Notes: generated by a model from the letters alone, not told the origin. DNA of 64,000 nt from JAKZVK01 sp965248255 (GCA_965248255.1 CBDFIW010000004.1:2356001-2420000), one strand, 5' to 3'; counted from the first letter of the stretch, positions 51,427-60,734 are shown. A program made the numbers and translations.

Positions 51427-52931
51427 TATCCGGAATGAGACGCCGTGAATGGATGAAGCTGGCTGCCGGGGCGGCGTGGGCGCCCGCGGCCTGGGGCGCC
51501 GCGAAAGAGATCCCCGCTCACCCCAGCCAACTCAAGTTCTCCACGCTCGACTACGAGCCTCCCAAGTCCGCCGACCACCGCCACGACTTGCCCGGCGGCG
51601 TCGTGGCGTACGTCGTCGAAGACCACCAGCTGCCGCTGGTGAGTATCTCGGTGACGATTCGCACCGGTGGTTACCTCACGGAGGCGGAACACACCGGCTT
51701 GGCGTCGTCCACGGGCTCGCAGATGCGGGCGGGCGGGACGAAAACGATGTCCGCGCGCGATTTCGACGAGGAGGCCGCCTTTCTGGCATCGAACATCGGC
51801 AGCAGCATCGGCGCCACATCGGGCTCTGCCAGCGTCGACTGTCTCAAGAGCAATCTTGAGCCTACGCTCAAGCTCTTCTTCGACATGCTCAAGAACCCGG
51901 GTTTCGATGAGGAGCGCTTGAACCTGGCCCAAGCCCGGCAGCTCCAGGGGATGGAACGGCGCAATGACCGAACGGCCGGGGTCGAGCGACGGGAGTTTCG
52001 GCGGCTGCTGCGAGGCGAGAACCATTTCTCGACACGCCAGGCGACGAAGGCCACGGTCGAGTCTGTCACGCGCGAGCGCATGATGGAGTTGCATCAGCGC
52101 TACTATGCGCCCGCCTCGATGATCGTTGCCGTCTCGGGCGACGTCGATACGCAGAAGATCCTGAAGCGCCTAGGGCAGGAGATGACCGGTGGTTGGCCTG
52201 CCTCGGAGCCTGACATCTCGAAGGTTCCGGCGCCGCAGCACCAGCCCGCGCCGGGCGTCTACATGGTGAATAAGCCCGAAGTGAACCAGTCACGCATCGC
52301 CATCGGCCACCTCGGCATCCAGCGCAGCAACCCGGACCGCCTGGCCGTAGGCATCATGAACCATATCCTTGGCGGCGGGGGCTTTACGTCGCGAATCATG
52401 TCCCGGGTGCGGTCCGACGAGGGACTAGCCTACAGCGCGGGTACGAGTTTTCAAGCGGGTGTCTACTACCCGGGTGCCTTCCGGGCCGGCTTCCAGTCGA
52501 TGAACCCGCGTTGCGCGCAAGCTACGTCGATCGTGCTTGAAGAGCTAGACCGTATCCGGAACGAGAAGGTGTCTGAGGAGGAATTGGCGGTTGCCAAGAA
52601 CTACTCGATCGAGATCTTTCCCCGGTTCTTCGCTACAGCGTCTGCGGTCGCTGGCACCTTCGCCGCTGACGAGTACACCGAACGCGAGAAGGGCTACTGG
52701 GAGAAATACCGTGGGCGCATCGCTGACGTTACGCGGGACGACGTGCTGCGGGTGGCGCAGAGGTATATCCACCCGGACCAACTCGTGATCCTGGGTGTCG
52801 GGAAGGTCGAAGAGATGCTGGCCGGCAACCCTGACAAGCCTGAGTTTCAGTTCAAGACGATGGCGAAGAGCGGCGAAATCCAGCACATCCCGCTTCCCGA
52901 TCCCATGACCATGGTCTACCCGGAAGCTTGA
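51423..52931 (+). CDS. M16 family peptidase-like partner without HxxEH
   Basis: A 502-aa M16-fold protein with a twin-arginine-like leader (MRRREWMKLAAGAAWAPAAW). Domain one (LPGGVVAYVVEDHQLPLVSI; TIRTGGYLTEAEHTGLASST) lacks the HxxEH zinc site: the expected position reads GLASSTGSQM. The C-terminal M16 domain (NKPEVNQSRIAIGHLGI; MNHILGGGGFTSRIMSRVRS; GLAYSAGTSF) keeps the R-Y-like pattern that helps bind substrate. This matches two-subunit M16 systems in which one chain is catalytic and the other structural. Starts in the ATGA overlap with the catalytic gene, so 1:1 production is likely. Confidence 0.88.
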   Translation: MISGMRRREWMKLAAGAAWAPAAWGAAKEIPAHPSQLKFSTLDYEPPKSADHRHDLPGGVVAYVVEDHQLPLVSISVTIRTGGYLTEAEHTGLASSTGSQMRAGGTKTMSARDFDEEAAFLASNIGSSIGATSGSASVDCLKSNLEPTLKLFFDMLKNPGFDEERLNLAQARQLQGMERRNDRTAGVERREFRRLLRGENHFSTRQATKATVESVTRERMMELHQRYYAPASMIVAVSGDVDTQKILKRLGQEMTGGWPASEPDISKVPAPQHQPAPGVYMVNKPEVNQSRIAIGHLGIQRSNPDRLAVGIMNHILGGGGFTSRIMSRVRSDEGLAYSAGTSFQAGVYYPGAFRAGFQSMNPRCAQATSIVLEELDRIRNEKVSEEELAVAKNYSIEIFPRFFATASAVAGTFAADEYTEREKGYWEKYRGRIADVTRDDVLRVAQRYIHPDQLVILGVGKVEEMLAGNPDKPEFQFKTMAKSGEIQHIPLPDPMTMVYPEA

Positions 52932-53216
52932 TCCGAGGCAGCGACGGGCGCTCCCGCCTGTTGGCCTGCGCGCAGCGCCGGCTCCCGGTTGTCGGCCCGT
53001 AAGCCTATTTGCCTCCCGTAGGGCACGGCAATGCGCCTCCACCTGAGGTGGACGCCCTAGTCCGACTAGCCCACGTCACGGCCCTCCCCTAGGAGAAACA
53101 CGCCCGGTCGTTGTGCGTGAATCTCCCGATTTACCCGCCAAAACCAGCCGAGAAATCCTTGTAGTCCCTTAGCTGTGGGCGGAGCCCGCTCACAAGCAAC
53201 CGTGCCCGAACGCTAG
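52932..53216. other. Intergenic region before IS5-type element
   Basis: Begins with a decayed copy of palindromic repeat B at 52935-52963 (GCGACGGGCGCTCCCGCCTG). The rest shows no gene or strong signal. Confidence 0.4.
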
Positions 53217-54044
53217 GGCGTGTTAACACTAAGTCGCAAAAGCTGCTATACTCGGAGGTATGGAGATCACCGAGCAGCAATACCGCCGCATCGAGCCGGT
53301 CCTGCCCCGCCAGCGCGGCAATGTGAGCCTGCCGAACCTCACGGTTTTGAACGCCATGTTGTATGTCGCCGAGCAGGGCTGCAAATGGCGCGGCTTGCCT
53401 AAACGCTTCGGTAACTGGCACACCATTTATACCCGCATGAACCGCTGGTCGAAGAACGGCGTGCTCGACGCCGTCTTCGAGAAACTGCAGCGCGAGCAGC
53501 TGGTCCGCATCCGAATCGAAGCCGTGTCAATGGACTCGACCATCGTGAAGGTTCATCCCGACGGCACGGGCGCGTTAAAAAAACGGTCCGCAAGCGATCG
53601 GCAAATCCCGCGGCGGATGGACCACCAAGATTCATATGGTTGCCGCAAATGCTCGAACGGCGATAACCTTCGCTCTCTCGCCCGGCCAAGCGCACGACGC
53701 CCAGCAGGGCCGCGAACTTGCTCGGTGGTCTGGGGCCACTGCCCGAGCCGCTGCCGCTGCTGATGGACGGCGCCTATGAGGACGATCAGACACGCCAACT
53801 GGCTTTGGATTTCGGATGGATTCCCGTCGTGCCGCCCCGGCGCACCCGCCTGGAGCCGTGGGAATACGACCGAGCGCTCTATCGCCGCCGCAACGAGATC
53901 GAGAGACTCTTCCGACGGCTCAAGGGATTCCGCCGCATCTTCTCCCGCTTCGACAAGCTCGACGTCATGTTCCTCGCCTTCCTCCACTTCGCCCTCATCG
54001 CCGAGGCTCTACGTTTCGATACCCTACGTTAGTGTTAACACGCC
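53217..54044 (+). mobile_element. IS5-family insertion sequence (IS427-like)
   Basis: An 828-bp element with perfect 16-bp terminal inverted repeats GGCGTGTTAACACTAA. Flanked by CTAG (53213-53216 and 54045-54048) as target duplication. The transposase is frameshifted. Confidence 0.9.
53260..54032 (+). pseudogene. IS5-family transposase, frameshifted
   Basis: Three frames are needed. Frame one from ATG 53260: TVLNAMLYVAEQGCKWRGLP, and the first catalytic Asp in VSMDSTIVKVHPDGTGALKK. At a run of seven A (53577-53583) the coding sense moves to a second frame: NGPQAIGKSRGGWTTKIHMV to SPGQAHDAQQGRE. Near 53709 it moves again to LLGGLGPLPEPLPLLMDGAY (second Asp), ending with RRNEIERLFRRLKGFRRIFS (Glu). 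Members of this group often use frameshifting at an A-run, so the first shift may be normal. The second has no slippery site and is probably a damaging indel. Likely inactive. Confidence 0.85.
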
Positions 54045-54118
54045 CTAGTGAGGGCGCTTGCCGGACCCTACGCTTCGAGATCTGTTGCGTGCGCTGCGGG
54101 ACCGGATTGCCTACGCAG

Positions 54119-54826
54119 ATGCCGATCGCCAGTTGCACACGCCTCATCCCCTGGGCCCCCTTGGTCCGGCTGCTCTATCTGGCCGCCGGAGTGTGGATGA
54201 TCATCGAGACAGGCCGCTGGTCGTTGTCGCTCGTTGTTCCGCTTTTACTTTGCTTCCTTCCGGCCCTGCTGCACCTGACGTTGTCGCTGCCGCGGTCAAG
54301 ACCCTTGATCGCCAAGCGGCCATACGTGTTGCGCTGGATCTATGGACTTCCGGTGCTCGCGCTACTGGCCTGGGTATCGGCGTGGACGATCCCGCCGGTG
54401 ATGGGAGCTAGAGAGGGCAACAATATGGGCTTTCTGCTGGCAAACCTCTACCGCCAGCTCCCAGACGAACGGCAAGACAGCATTGCTTTTCTGGGGTTGG
54501 GCCTAGCGGTCATGCCCCTCGCCTGGTACTGGTTCCAAGCGAGGGTCGTGGGCTGGAGGCAGGTAGCACTGACCCACCCCGGCTGGACGATGCTCACCCT
54601 GCTGTGCGTTCCGCTATTTGGAGCGGTCGCCATCGCGCAGGGATTCGCAGCTCTTCGGCTGCCCGAGGCGGTACTCGTCGGCGCGGCGACCGCTGTCCAC
54701 ACGTTTCTCTATTCGCAGTTTGTACTGGCCCGCTTGACCGTGCTGGTTGTGTTCCCCGTTGCGATTACGGGATTGCTAGCCCGCCGTGACGGCTTACCGA
54801 GATGGGCCTGGCCATCCGGCATCTAG
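54119..54826 (+). CDS. Hypothetical multi-pass membrane protein
   Basis: A 235-aa protein. I do not recognise the family. It has six or seven hydrophobic segments, for example LVRLLYLAAGVWMII, SLVVPLLLCFLPALLHLTL, VLRWIYGLPVLALLAWVSAW, IAFLGLGLAVMPLAWYWF, MLTLLCVPLFGAVAIAQGF, VLVGAATAVHTFLYSQFVL and LTVLVVFPVAITGLLA. ATG 54119 is chosen because the frame upstream runs through the IS5 element. There are no cysteine or histidine motifs suggesting a redox or metal function. Lies 70 bp after the IS element, so its original upstream region has been displaced. Confidence 0.55.
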   Translation: MPIASCTRLIPWAPLVRLLYLAAGVWMIIETGRWSLSLVVPLLLCFLPALLHLTLSLPRSRPLIAKRPYVLRWIYGLPVLALLAWVSAWTIPPVMGAREGNNMGFLLANLYRQLPDERQDSIAFLGLGLAVMPLAWYWFQARVVGWRQVALTHPGWTMLTLLCVPLFGAVAIAQGFAALRLPEAVLVGAATAVHTFLYSQFVLARLTVLVVFPVAITGLLARRDGLPRWAWPSGI

Positions 54827-55050
54827 CTCTAGCCTAGGCCCGAGGCACCTCGGACTTTCGAACTGACCAGCAGCCGCGGGCTCCACACTCGCGGTCGGGG
54901 CGTCCCAACTCGGAACCGCCGATGCCGTGAACCCCCTCGCGCTGGTCAATGAACCGGAAGACATCCCGTTTGCGTGCACCGGCTTACTGCAGCTCCTCGA
55001 GCCACTTCCCACCGGTTTATCGCGGCGCAGAGGCCACCCAATCAGTTTTG

Positions 55051-57369
55051 CTACCGATCGCGAAACTCTTCGTACCAGTTCTGCACAACCCGGATAGCGG
55101 GTTTCGGCGAGTCCCCCACCCGCTCGACGGCGAGGAAGCGGCCGTCGGCTGAAACGCTCCGCACCTCAACAACACCCTGCGGCCATTTGAATAGCCGCCG
55201 ACGTGTGCCGATTGAAAGCTCAGGCTCCGTGGTGATGGGAACGGACACCATCCAACGGTCGCCTTTGTAAATTTCAACATAAAAGAGTTCGCCCGTTTCG
55301 CGGCTCCACACGAACGCTCCAAAACCCTTCTTCGTCGAGACCTGGACCGGCCCGTGGCCATCCGGAAAGGATCGGATGTACACTTCTGACCGGCCGGATT
55401 CGCGTGATGTGTAAGCGACGTACCGACCGTCGGGCGAGAACTTCCCAACGGTCTCGTTCGCAGGTGTTTTCAGATACGGCCTCGGTTCCCAGGTTTTTCC
55501 ATCGCCGCTGAGCTCAGCGACCCAGAGGTCGTATCCCGTTTTCAGATCATTGGAGCGGAACAGGATGTACTTCCCGTCCGACGACCAATCCCAAGGTCGC
55601 TGGCGAGCGTCGCTTCCAGCCATCGGTCTGGCCTCTCCACTACCGTCAGCCCGGCCGAGGTAGATGTTCATTTCCCCCTTCACGTCCGAGCCAAATGCGA
55701 TCATGTCTCCGGAAGGAGACCATATGGGGTTACTCTCGCGGGCAGGCGACTCGCCTTGGATCAGAGGAGTTCTCGCCGAGGCGCGGGTGGCATCATAAAC
55801 CCAGATGTCTCGGTTGGTAAAGGGCCATATCTCCTGGGTCCGATTCCCTACCGCACTATATGCGACTCGCAGCCCGTCCGGCGAGAGACTGGGCATGTAA
55901 ATGAGCCTGTGGGGTTCGCCGATCACGTCCATGCGGTCGCCAGTGCGGTCCAGCCACAGTAGCTGCATCATGGGTAAAGGTTCATCCACGTAAACCAAGG
56001 TGCCGTCGCCGGCGACGCTGGGACCTCTTCGAGCATTCTGTGCAACACGGAAGGGCGTCCCGGTGGTTCGCAGCGTATCCAGAGAAAACGGCACGGCCCA
56101 CAGGTCACCTCCTCCCGCGTAGACGAGATGACCTCTGGGCGCATAGACCGGAGTGCCTCCACGCCCGAGGAACTCGCGCCGACCTGTTTCCAGGTCCAGG
56201 ACCATCATGGTCTCGAGGCCGCCGAAACCGAGTTCCATGAGCAGAACGCGATCCCCAGCCTCGGCCGGCAGGAACTTGGGATAGCCCATGTGAGGCTTTA
56301 TCTTTCCCGAGAATTGAAGGACGTCAGCCGCGTCCTCCCCCATCCGCGCTGACTCTTCTTCGGACAATATCCGCAGTGGTTGGCCACCGCTGGCGCTCAC
56401 CTGGTGGAGGACACGCGTGTGATCAACAGAAAAGACGATCACCACCCCGTCGGGGCTCCAAGTACCTCCCACGAAGAAACTGGATGGCATTCGACAGATA
56501 GGAATCGCATCGCCTCCATCGATCCGAACCTTCATCAAGTCCGCCCCCACCGCAAAACCAACGAAATCGCTTTCGGGCGACCAGAACGGTCCGTAGGCGT
56601 CCTCTGTGTTTGCCAGAAGGCGAGGGCGAAACTGATCGAGATCCTGGACCCACAGCCCCTCTGGAGTCCCGTAAGCAATTCGTCTCCCGTTGGGTGAGAT
56701 GGCCATCCGGCGGCCCGGGGCGACGCGAAGTTGTTCCACCTCGAAGGAGAATCTGTCCACCGGTGCGTCGGGTGTGTTCTGGCTGTAATAAAGGAAACCG
56801 ACAACGAGAAAGATGATCGCCGTGACAACCATCAACGCCTGCACGACACCGTACTTCCCTCTCAGGTCCGGTATCTCGGTGGCCTGTCCCTCGCGCTGGG
56901 CGACTGGGGCAGACTGGGCCCCGTCAGTACCGCGAGCGGCGGCCGCTTGGGTAACCGTGGTCCCCTCAGACGGCGAAGCCTCCGCATGCACTGGCCGTCC
57001 GTCCGTGGCAACGACCGGATTGGCTTTTCGTTCGATGGGATAAACGAACCGGTAACCCCGCCGGGGGAGGGTTTCGACGAACTTGGGGTGGTCGGCCGTG
57101 TCGCCGAGGGCGTCACGGATCTTTCGGATGGCCGTGTTGAGGTTATCCTCCCGGCTGACGAAGGTCTCTTCGGACCACAGCTCGTTGTAGATCTCCTCGC
57201 GCGTGACCACCTCGCCGGGCCGCTCCAGCAGCTTCACCAGCACACGAAACGGCTGGTCCTGGAGCTTGAGCCGAATCCCGTGCTTGCGCAGCTCGCCCGA
57301 GCGGCGGTCGAGTTCAAAAACCCCGAAGCGAAACGCGGCACCGACTGGTTTCACGTGTCCCGGTTCCAC
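55051..57369 (-). CDS. CadC-like winged-helix membrane regulator with TolB/PD40 propeller
   Basis: A 772-aa protein. Residues 12-112 form an OmpR/CadC-type winged helix (FGVFELDRRSGELRKHGIRL; GEVVTREEIYNELWSEETFV; LNTAIRKIRDALGD; FVETLPRRGYRFVYPIE). An Ala/Thr-rich linker leads to one transmembrane helix at about 175-196 (VVQALMVVTAIIFLVVGFLY). The C-terminal 570 residues are a periplasmic beta-propeller of PD40/WD40-like repeats (APGRRMAISPNGRRIAYGTP; GPFWSPESDFVGFAVG; SLSPDGLRVAYSAVG; PIWSPSGDMIAFGSD; KFSPDGRYVAYTSRE). This makes a membrane-tethered one-component regulator sensing an external signal, an architecture greatly expanded in Acidobacteria. Target genes unknown. Confidence 0.9.
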   Translation of the reverse strand: MEPGHVKPVGAAFRFGVFELDRRSGELRKHGIRLKLQDQPFRVLVKLLERPGEVVTREEIYNELWSEETFVSREDNLNTAIRKIRDALGDTADHPKFVETLPRRGYRFVYPIERKANPVVATDGRPVHAEASPSEGTTVTQAAAARGTDGAQSAPVAQREGQATEIPDLRGKYGVVQALMVVTAIIFLVVGFLYYSQNTPDAPVDRFSFEVEQLRVAPGRRMAISPNGRRIAYGTPEGLWVQDLDQFRPRLLANTEDAYGPFWSPESDFVGFAVGADLMKVRIDGGDAIPICRMPSSFFVGGTWSPDGVVIVFSVDHTRVLHQVSASGGQPLRILSEEESARMGEDAADVLQFSGKIKPHMGYPKFLPAEAGDRVLLMELGFGGLETMMVLDLETGRREFLGRGGTPVYAPRGHLVYAGGGDLWAVPFSLDTLRTTGTPFRVAQNARRGPSVAGDGTLVYVDEPLPMMQLLWLDRTGDRMDVIGEPHRLIYMPSLSPDGLRVAYSAVGNRTQEIWPFTNRDIWVYDATRASARTPLIQGESPARESNPIWSPSGDMIAFGSDVKGEMNIYLGRADGSGEARPMAGSDARQRPWDWSSDGKYILFRSNDLKTGYDLWVAELSGDGKTWEPRPYLKTPANETVGKFSPDGRYVAYTSRESGRSEVYIRSFPDGHGPVQVSTKKGFGAFVWSRETGELFYVEIYKGDRWMVSVPITTEPELSIGTRRRLFKWPQGVVEVRSVSADGRFLAVERVGDSPKPAIRVVQNWYEEFRDR

Positions 57370-57677
57370 TTAGACGGCTCCTGCACTATCGTGGCGCTCA
57401 TTCCTTCAGTCCAGGTCCGACGGTCAACTCGGGCCGCTCCCTTACGGTCACGGCTCGGTTTGCGTTGGCGATTATAGCAGCCCGAATTGGCAGATTGCTT
57501 GGGCCTTTGTTGGTTCCTCTCCGTTCAGATGTCTCGCTAAGCGTCTCCTTTTCAATCGATTATCCGGTTAGGAATGTTCCGGCGGGCGTTCAGGGCCAGT
57601 CCAGGCGCTGTCCATTGTGTCGCGGTCTGACCTGGCTGAGAATCGCTCTCACGAGGCAAACCACAGGAGGTGAAGCC
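57370..57677. other. 308-bp divergent intergenic region
   Basis: Lies between the CadC-like gene (minus) and the metalloprotease gene (plus), so both promoters should be here. It contains dispersed repeat A at 57434-57460. No clear promoter hexamers were recognised. Confidence 0.45.
57434..57460. repeat. Dispersed repeat A, copy (57.4 kb)
   Basis: CCGCTCCCTTACGGTCACGG then CTCGGTT; identical in this core to the copy at 923-949 and inverse to 37522-37548. Confidence 0.75.
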
Positions 57678-58364
57678 GTGAACCGAGCGATTCGAAAGAC
57701 CCTTGTTTGCAGCCTGCTGCTGAGCGTGGACCTACCAGGGAGAACGCAGGACATCATCGACGCGTTGCCCGGAGAGGAGCCCCAGGTGACGGTCCGCATG
57801 TACGACTACGCGCAGGAGTCGGCTCGTACCCTGCGGCGCGCGCAGGAAGTGGCCGCCGGTGTGTTGCGACAGGCAGGCGTGACGACAGAATGGCTGAACT
57901 GTCGGGTTTCGGACCTCGACCCGCGGGAAAGCGCGCCGGGATGTCGAGAGCCGGTCGGCTCCACCGACCTCATCCTGCGGTTGTTGCCCGAGCGGATGAG
58001 GAAGCAGGCGGGAACCAAGCGATCGATCTTCGGGTTCGCCAAGCCGCCGCGGATTGCGTTTGTCTTCTTCGATCGGGTCGAGGATCTGGCCAAGTTCGGC
58101 ACGGGGCAGCCGCACGTTATCCTCGGCCACATGCTGGCGCATGAGATAGGCCATTTGCTCCTGGGTCGCAATAGCCATTCGCGCAAAGGAATCATGCAGA
58201 TTCCTTGGGACAAGGAAGAACTGAAACTTGCCGCCCAAGGGCGATTCACCTTCACCCCTCGCGAAGCCCAGAAGATGTGTTCTCAGGTCCGGGAACGTAT
58301 GCGCGTCAGGTTCCGAAATGAGCGCTCCCGGCTGGTCCGAGTTAGGGGGAGAGGGTCTTCGTGA
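57678..58364 (+). CDS. Putative HExxH zinc metalloprotease
   Basis: A 228-aa protein. Zinc-peptidase motif HEIGH at 155-159 in GHMLAHEIGHLLLGRNSHS, extended as HExxHxxxGxxxH (Gly163, His167), followed by a Met-containing turn (RKGIMQIPW). This resembles metzincin-type sites but with one extra residue in the spacing. N-terminal hydrophobic segment IRKTLVCSLLLSV suggests export. GTG 57678 is chosen because AGGAGG (57666-57671) precedes it; the frame is open further upstream without a better site. Paired Cys (C75, C89) could form a disulfide. Substrate unknown. Divergent from the CadC-like regulator, which may control it. Confidence 0.78.
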   Translation: MNRAIRKTLVCSLLLSVDLPGRTQDIIDALPGEEPQVTVRMYDYAQESARTLRRAQEVAAGVLRQAGVTTEWLNCRVSDLDPRESAPGCREPVGSTDLILRLLPERMRKQAGTKRSIFGFAKPPRIAFVFFDRVEDLAKFGTGQPHVILGHMLAHEIGHLLLGRNSHSRKGIMQIPWDKEELKLAAQGRFTFTPREAQKMCSQVRERMRVRFRNERSRLVRVRGRGSS

Positions 58365-58561
58365 CTCTCTTTAGCCCCATCAGACGCCGGTGGACTCGTT
58401 CTCTAGAGGGCGGGGCGGCCGGTAGTCCTCCACCCCGCCGCGTGTCGGGGCTTCCCAAGTCTCGGTCCCGCGGCGGGGATTTTTGACGCCCAGATCTTCC
58501 CCGCCTATGGCCGGTGCCACAACCCGTCACACGCTTCTCGAAGCATGAAACACGGCCTTTC

Positions 58562-59677
58562 CTACACCGCTGTTTCGAGAGTTTGGAGAATCCCCTTGAT
58601 ATAGCCGTACGCATGAGCGAAGCCCTGGCGTCCCCTGGGGTCGTCGGGGTGCCTTGGCACGTGGTCGGGCATCAACATGTAGGGGTACTCGACCTCTTGC
58701 AATGACTGGGCCACGTGGACCATGTTCATGTCGCCTTCGTCGGGATAGACCTCCTGGAAGTCATCTCGCCCGCCGAGGATGTTGCGGAAGTGGATGTTGA
58801 AGATCTTCTTCCTTCCGCCAAGGTCTCGGATCACATCGTGAATCTCGGTCTTGGGGTCCTGGAGCATCTCGGCCGTCGTACCCAAGCAGAGGTTGAAGCC
58901 GTGATAGGGGCTTTCGTTGATCGAGACGAACCTTCTCAGGCCAGCCGGAGTGCCCAACACGCGCGCGATTCCCTGATAGCCTTCCGGCGGCACCCCAGGA
59001 TCATGCGGATGGCAAGCGAATCGCATTTTGTACTCGTTGCAAGTTGGGATCACGCGGTCGAGAAAGTAGGTGATGCGCTCGAAGGCCTCTTCCTCGTTGA
59101 CTTGACCGGCGCGAGTGATGGCCGGGTCGGGCTTGGCCTCGGCGAGCCGCCAGGTGGAATAGCTCGAGCCGCCGCGACCGGGCGTTCGCTCGGTGCGCAA
59201 CACCCCCAGCAGGCTCATGTTGTACTTGACGCAGGGTACGCCTGCTTTCTGGCAATTCACGATCATCTTCTGAATGTGCTCGATATCGCGGTCACGCTCG
59301 GGCGACTGGCCCAGCATGATGGCGCCTCGCTTCTCGCGGTCGATGTGGCTCGAGCTGAGGAAAGGTAATTGCACGACGTCGAGACTGATGCCATGCTGCT
59401 CGCACATCTCACGGGTCTTGGCGACATCCTCAAACGTCCAGTAGCCGCGGTCTTCCGGTGGACGTGGCGGGTAACCGCAGATGTGGTCCACCCCGTGCCG
59501 CTTGATGTACTGCAGCATTTCGGGGTTCGTCGGTCCACGCTGGGTGCCGACGTGCATCTTGATCGGTTTCGGCTCAGGCTTCGATTCGCCGCCGGTTTGG
59601 GATTGTGTCGCGCAGGAGGATAAGGCTGCCGTCCCCGCCGCCGCGCCCGTTGTGGAGATGAACTGCCGTCGATCCAT
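58562..59677 (-). CDS. UxuA-like (mannonate dehydratase family) Tat-exported protein
   Basis: A 371-aa TIM-barrel protein of the UxuA-like branch of xylose-isomerase-like barrels. Twin-arginine signal MDRRQFISTTGAAAGTAALS followed by SC, a possible lipoprotein Cys. Conserved pieces: FACHPHDPGVPPEGYQGIAR, INESPYHGFNLCLGTTAEML, IFNIHFRN, FQEVYPDEGDMNMV, YMLMPDHVPRHPDDP and GYIKGIL, matching the metal-binding His/Cys/Asp positions of mannonate dehydratase. Real UxuA is cytoplasmic, so an exported version probably acts on another sugar acid; that is inference. ATG 59677 is chosen for its AAGGAG site 6 bp upstream rather than 59704. Confidence 0.82.
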   Translation of the reverse strand: MDRRQFISTTGAAAGTAALSSCATQSQTGGESKPEPKPIKMHVGTQRGPTNPEMLQYIKRHGVDHICGYPPRPPEDRGYWTFEDVAKTREMCEQHGISLDVVQLPFLSSSHIDREKRGAIMLGQSPERDRDIEHIQKMIVNCQKAGVPCVKYNMSLLGVLRTERTPGRGGSSYSTWRLAEAKPDPAITRAGQVNEEEAFERITYFLDRVIPTCNEYKMRFACHPHDPGVPPEGYQGIARVLGTPAGLRRFVSINESPYHGFNLCLGTTAEMLQDPKTEIHDVIRDLGGRKKIFNIHFRNILGGRDDFQEVYPDEGDMNMVHVAQSLQEVEYPYMLMPDHVPRHPDDPRGRQGFAHAYGYIKGILQTLETAV

Positions 59678-59799
59678 GAAAAGCTCCTTTCCGCCGGAGT
59701 TCATACTCCGCCGTTGCTAGGCAATGGAAACATGAACGGATGCTCGGAGTCAACTATCGGCGATCGCTCTACTGGAGAATGGCCGGCCGATCGATCCCG

Positions 59800-60246
59800 C
59801 TAGGGCAGGGCGTCTTTGCACTCCTGTGCGGCGGCACGGATGTCCTCGACGGGAAGAATCGGCCCGACACCGATCCCCGGACACATGCGGCCGGCGTTCT
59901 TCCAGGCACGGCGGCCGGCGACGTTCTCCGGCCAGAAAGGGTAGGCGCGGCATTGCAGGGGCTTGACCGCGTGGATCGAACAGCCGTCTTCGAGCAGGAA
60001 GTGGCAGGCCTTGTCGGGGGGCGTGGTGAGCCGCAGGTCTCCGTCCACATCCGTGTCGCACAGAGTGCTTTGGAAATGGTCGGCGGTCTGACCAAGATGG
60101 GAGGCGATGCGGGAGACGTCGTCCGCGGTGAGATAGACCTCTCCGGCTTGCGTGCAGCACTCGATGCAGCCGGGTTGGCACTCGAAACGGAAGTTGATCT
60201 TCCCGATTTGGACAAGGCTGCTCATGGCTTGCTTCGGGCCGATCAT
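59800..60246 (-). CDS. YkgJ family cysteine-cluster protein
   Basis: A 148-aa protein of the YkgJ/UPF0153 family. N-terminal Cys cluster C23, C27, C30, C31 in FECQPGCIECCTQAGEVYLT, then CHFLLEDGCSIHAVKPLQCR (CxxL-x4-C-x4-KPxxCR), YPFWPE, and a late CPG (RMCPGIG). The pattern is proposed to bind zinc or an Fe-S cluster. The start codon sits in the ATGA overlap with the upstream acetyltransferase gene; an internal ATG at 60225 is possible. Function unknown. Confidence 0.88.
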   Translation of the reverse strand: MIGPKQAMSSLVQIGKINFRFECQPGCIECCTQAGEVYLTADDVSRIASHLGQTADHFQSTLCDTDVDGDLRLTTPPDKACHFLLEDGCSIHAVKPLQCRAYPFWPENVAGRRAWKNAGRMCPGIGVGPILPVEDIRAAAQECKDALP

Positions 60247-60734
60247 CGGCCGGCCGCTGCCGTGACGGTTGCGGCTAACGGCTTCTCCATGACCCAGCCG
60301 CGGGCGCCATCCGAGTAATACCCCTCAATGAAGCCGACATGGCAAAAACCGAGCTTGCGGTACAACTGCTGAGCGCCTTGGCTCGACTCGGGAGTCTCAA
60401 GCCGTAGGGTTTCCGCTCCCAAAGCGGCCAGGCGTGCTCCCGTGGCGCCCATGAGAGATGTGCCGATTCCCCGACGCCGGAACCTCGGCAGCACGTCCAG
60501 GCTGACGATGTGTCCCAGCTTCGGCTCGATCTTCGATGCGATGACGAAACCGACGACCCCTTCGTCTTCGACCTCTGCGACGATAGCGAAGCCACGTTCC
60601 TCGCCCATCATCGCGCGGAGCTGAGCGGCGGCGCAGGCGATTTCGGGTGGGAAGCACTCGCGGCCGATCTCAGAAAGCCGCGTCAGGTCCGAGGAGTGGT
60701 AGTCGCGGAGTTGAAATGCTTCAGCGGTCGTCAC
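60243..60734 (-). CDS. GNAT family N-acetyltransferase
   Basis: A 163-aa GNAT protein resembling RimI-type enzymes. N-terminal LRDYHSSDLTRLSEIGRECF, strand-four region GHIVSLDVLPRFRRRGIGTS containing the acetyl-CoA pyrophosphate loop (RRRGIG), then LRLETPESSQGAQQLYRKLG with the C-terminal Tyr/Leu-Gly-Phe (YRKLGFCHVGFIEGYYSDG). No signal peptide. Overlaps the YkgJ-type gene by 4 bp, so the two are co-translated. Substrate (protein N-terminus or small amine) not determinable. Confidence 0.9.
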   Translation of the reverse strand: MTTAEAFQLRDYHSSDLTRLSEIGRECFPPEIACAAAQLRAMMGEERGFAIVAEVEDEGVVGFVIASKIEPKLGHIVSLDVLPRFRRRGIGTSLMGATGARLAALGAETLRLETPESSQGAQQLYRKLGFCHVGFIEGYYSDGARGWVMEKPLAATVTAAAGR

